Assembly (NCBI GenBank): GCA_016200155.1
Contig: JACQFG010000363.1
Span: 1 to 5,738 of the forward strand
Length of the DNA stretch: 5,738 bases
DNA from: Planctomycetota bacterium
GTDB lineage: Bacteria; Planctomycetota; Planctomycetia; Gemmatales; Gemmataceae
Direction: 5' to 3'
Shown here: positions 4,737 to 5,738 of the stretch, one piece after another
Position numbering within the stretch: position 1 is the stretch's first letter
Layout of the letters: each line of letters starts with the position of its first letter
Made by a program: the position numbers and the translations under genes
The notes under the pieces: generated by a model
The model's database searches: none
Told to the model about the DNA's origin: nothing
What the model saw: only the letters and a program-made list of their open reading frames with translations

Positions 4737-5444
4737 GTGCAACTGACGGTACGGCAAGTGAGCGGGTTCCTGAGCGTTACGGAAGCCACGATCGTGCGCT
4801 GGATACGGCAGCGCGGACTGCCGGCCCAGCATGTCGGCGGGCAGTATCGCTTTCACCGCGCGGAACTTCTCGAATGGGCGACGGCCAACCAGATCAAGGT
4901 GTCGCCGGAGATGTTCGACGATCAGGACGATGACGATGAGCCGATGCCGGGGCTGGCGGCAGCTTTGGAAGCGGGCGGCATCCATTACGGACTGAAAGAC
5001 TCGACCAAGGAAGTGGCCATGCGTGCCCTGGTTGGCGTGCTCCCCTTGCCCGACGGGATCGATCGCGAGCTGCTGTTGCGCCTTTTCATGGCGCGGGAAG
5101 CGGCGGCGTCCACGGGGATCGGCGACGGCATCGCCCTGCCGCACGTGCGCAATCCGATCGTCCTGAACGTCGAACACCCGATGGTCACCCTGGCGTTTCT
5201 GGAACGGCCCGTGGATTTCGGCGCGCTCGATGGCAAGCCGGTACACGTGCTGTTCTCCCTGGTCTGCCCGACGACGCGGAGCCATCTGCAAATGCTGGCC
5301 CGGCTGTCGTACGTGCTTCACGATCCAGCGTTTCGCGAGGTCGTCGTCCGCGGCGGCGCCAAAGAGAAAATCCTGGCGCAGGCCCGGCGCGTGGAGGCGG
5401 CCCTTTCGTCCGACGGGAACGGCGGCAGAAAGGCGGCGCCGTAG
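4737..5444 (+). CDS. HTH (excisionase/MerR-like) – PTS EIIA fusion protein
   Basis: A 235-residue two-domain protein. Residues 1-50 are a helix-turn-helix of the excisionase/MerR type (LTVRQVSGFLSVTEATIVRW, then GGQYRFHRAELLEWA), which binds DNA. A very acidic linker (DDQDDDDE, 61-68) leads to a fructose/nitrogen-type PTS EIIA domain at about 72-220. His136 in GIGDGIALPHVR is the expected phosphorylated histidine of this family, so the domain looks able to accept phosphate from HPr or NPr. No EIIB or EIIC domain is attached or nearby, which suggests regulation rather than sugar transport, with phosphorylation perhaps modulating DNA binding. The start is GTG 4737 with GGGAG 7 bases upstream. 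It follows the ArsR gene closely in the same direction and probably shares its transcript. Domain calls are secure; targets are unknown. Confidence 0.92.
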   Translation: MQLTVRQVSGFLSVTEATIVRWIRQRGLPAQHVGGQYRFHRAELLEWATANQIKVSPEMFDDQDDDDEPMPGLAAALEAGGIHYGLKDSTKEVAMRALVGVLPLPDGIDRELLLRLFMAREAAASTGIGDGIALPHVRNPIVLNVEHPMVTLAFLERPVDFGALDGKPVHVLFSLVCPTTRSHLQMLARLSYVLHDPAFREVVVRGGAKEKILAQARRVEAALSSDGNGGRKAAP

Positions 5445-5738
5445 CCATGGATGTGCTGCTCGTCGCGAGGACCGTCGGACGCTCCTGCGTAGCCTCGGGC
5501 TGGTCGCCATCGTGGATTGGTTGCCGGCTCCAAGGCAGCTCGACCAGGGCAGATGCTTTTGCAAATACGGGCTTGGGCGCCTGGTGAAGAGACGGCGCAG
5601 GCATATGAGCGCTTGCCGGCGCCACCGCCACTGACGCTCGCGCGGTCGCCGTGGATTGGCGGGGCTCCGGCGCGTCGACCGGGCCGCCGAGGCCCTGCGG
5701 CCCTCTGTCGGCCCCGGGCGGCAGAGATGCTTCAATCG
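5445..5738. other. Terminal stretch without a supported gene
   Basis: These 294 bases hold no reading frame I can defend. On the plus strand ATG 5447 gives only 46 residues, and ATG 5553 gives 62 codons open to the window edge with an Arg/Pro-rich product. On the minus strand a Pro/Ala-rich frame stays open from the window edge but runs on into the EIIA gene as far as 5185. An imperfect repeat occurs at 5502-5545 and 5644-5680. No terminator is seen after the EIIA gene. Confidence 0.5.

Noticed and set aside
5447..5585. 46-codon plus-strand frame starting 2 bases after the EIIA stop
   Set aside because: Short, with no strong ribosome-binding site, no hydrophobic or domain pattern, and no clear continuation. 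Not supportable as a gene.
4671..5735. Minus-strand open frame covering the whole EIIA gene
   Set aside because: Arg-rich composition, no recognisable domain, and it opposes a strongly supported gene. It is the usual artefact of high-GC DNA.

Overview
The window is GC-rich, gene-dense bacterial chromosome. Gene content and style suggest a planctomycete (Pirellulales-like): a MgtE transporter with a long extracytoplasmic insertion, a lone CxxCH cytochrome, a helix-turn-helix/EIIA fusion, and palindromic elements in most gaps between genes. The lineage is inferred from overall resemblance, since no rRNA or other marker is present. No tRNA, rRNA, CRISPR array, insertion sequence or phage gene was seen.

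Layout. Bases 43-3167 are a minus-strand block read right to left: a CYTH-domain triphosphate enzyme (2613-3167), panC for pantothenate synthesis (1746-2603), and mgtE for Mg2+ transport (43-1689). CYTH and panC are 9 bases apart and clearly co-transcribed. panC and mgtE are separated by 56 bases holding a 12-bp-stem hairpin. A divergent intergenic region (3180-3311) with a compound palindrome and an AT-rich dyad separates this block from a plus-strand pair: a small Rieske ferredoxin (3312-3638) overlapping by 4 bases an exported class II-like c-type cytochrome (3635-4147). A 27-bp perfect inverted repeat follows. Next come a well-formed sigma70-type promoter, a cysteine-free ArsR-family repressor (4355-4699), and a protein joining an excisionase/MerR-type helix-turn-helix to a PTS EIIA domain (4737-5444). 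In the last 294 bases I find no gene I can support.

The most notable observation concerns mgtE. Full family length (548 codons, with a Shine-Dalgarno-like AGGA before ATG 1689) is reached only by reading through an in-frame TGA at codon 26. I believe relatives carry cysteine there. An 8-bp hairpin starts 19 bases after the TGA, which superficially fits bacterial selenocysteine-insertion geometry. A nonsense mutation or base-calling error is the more economical explanation, but the site deserves checking. Apart from that the window is ordinary housekeeping and regulatory DNA; I see no clear new multi-gene system.
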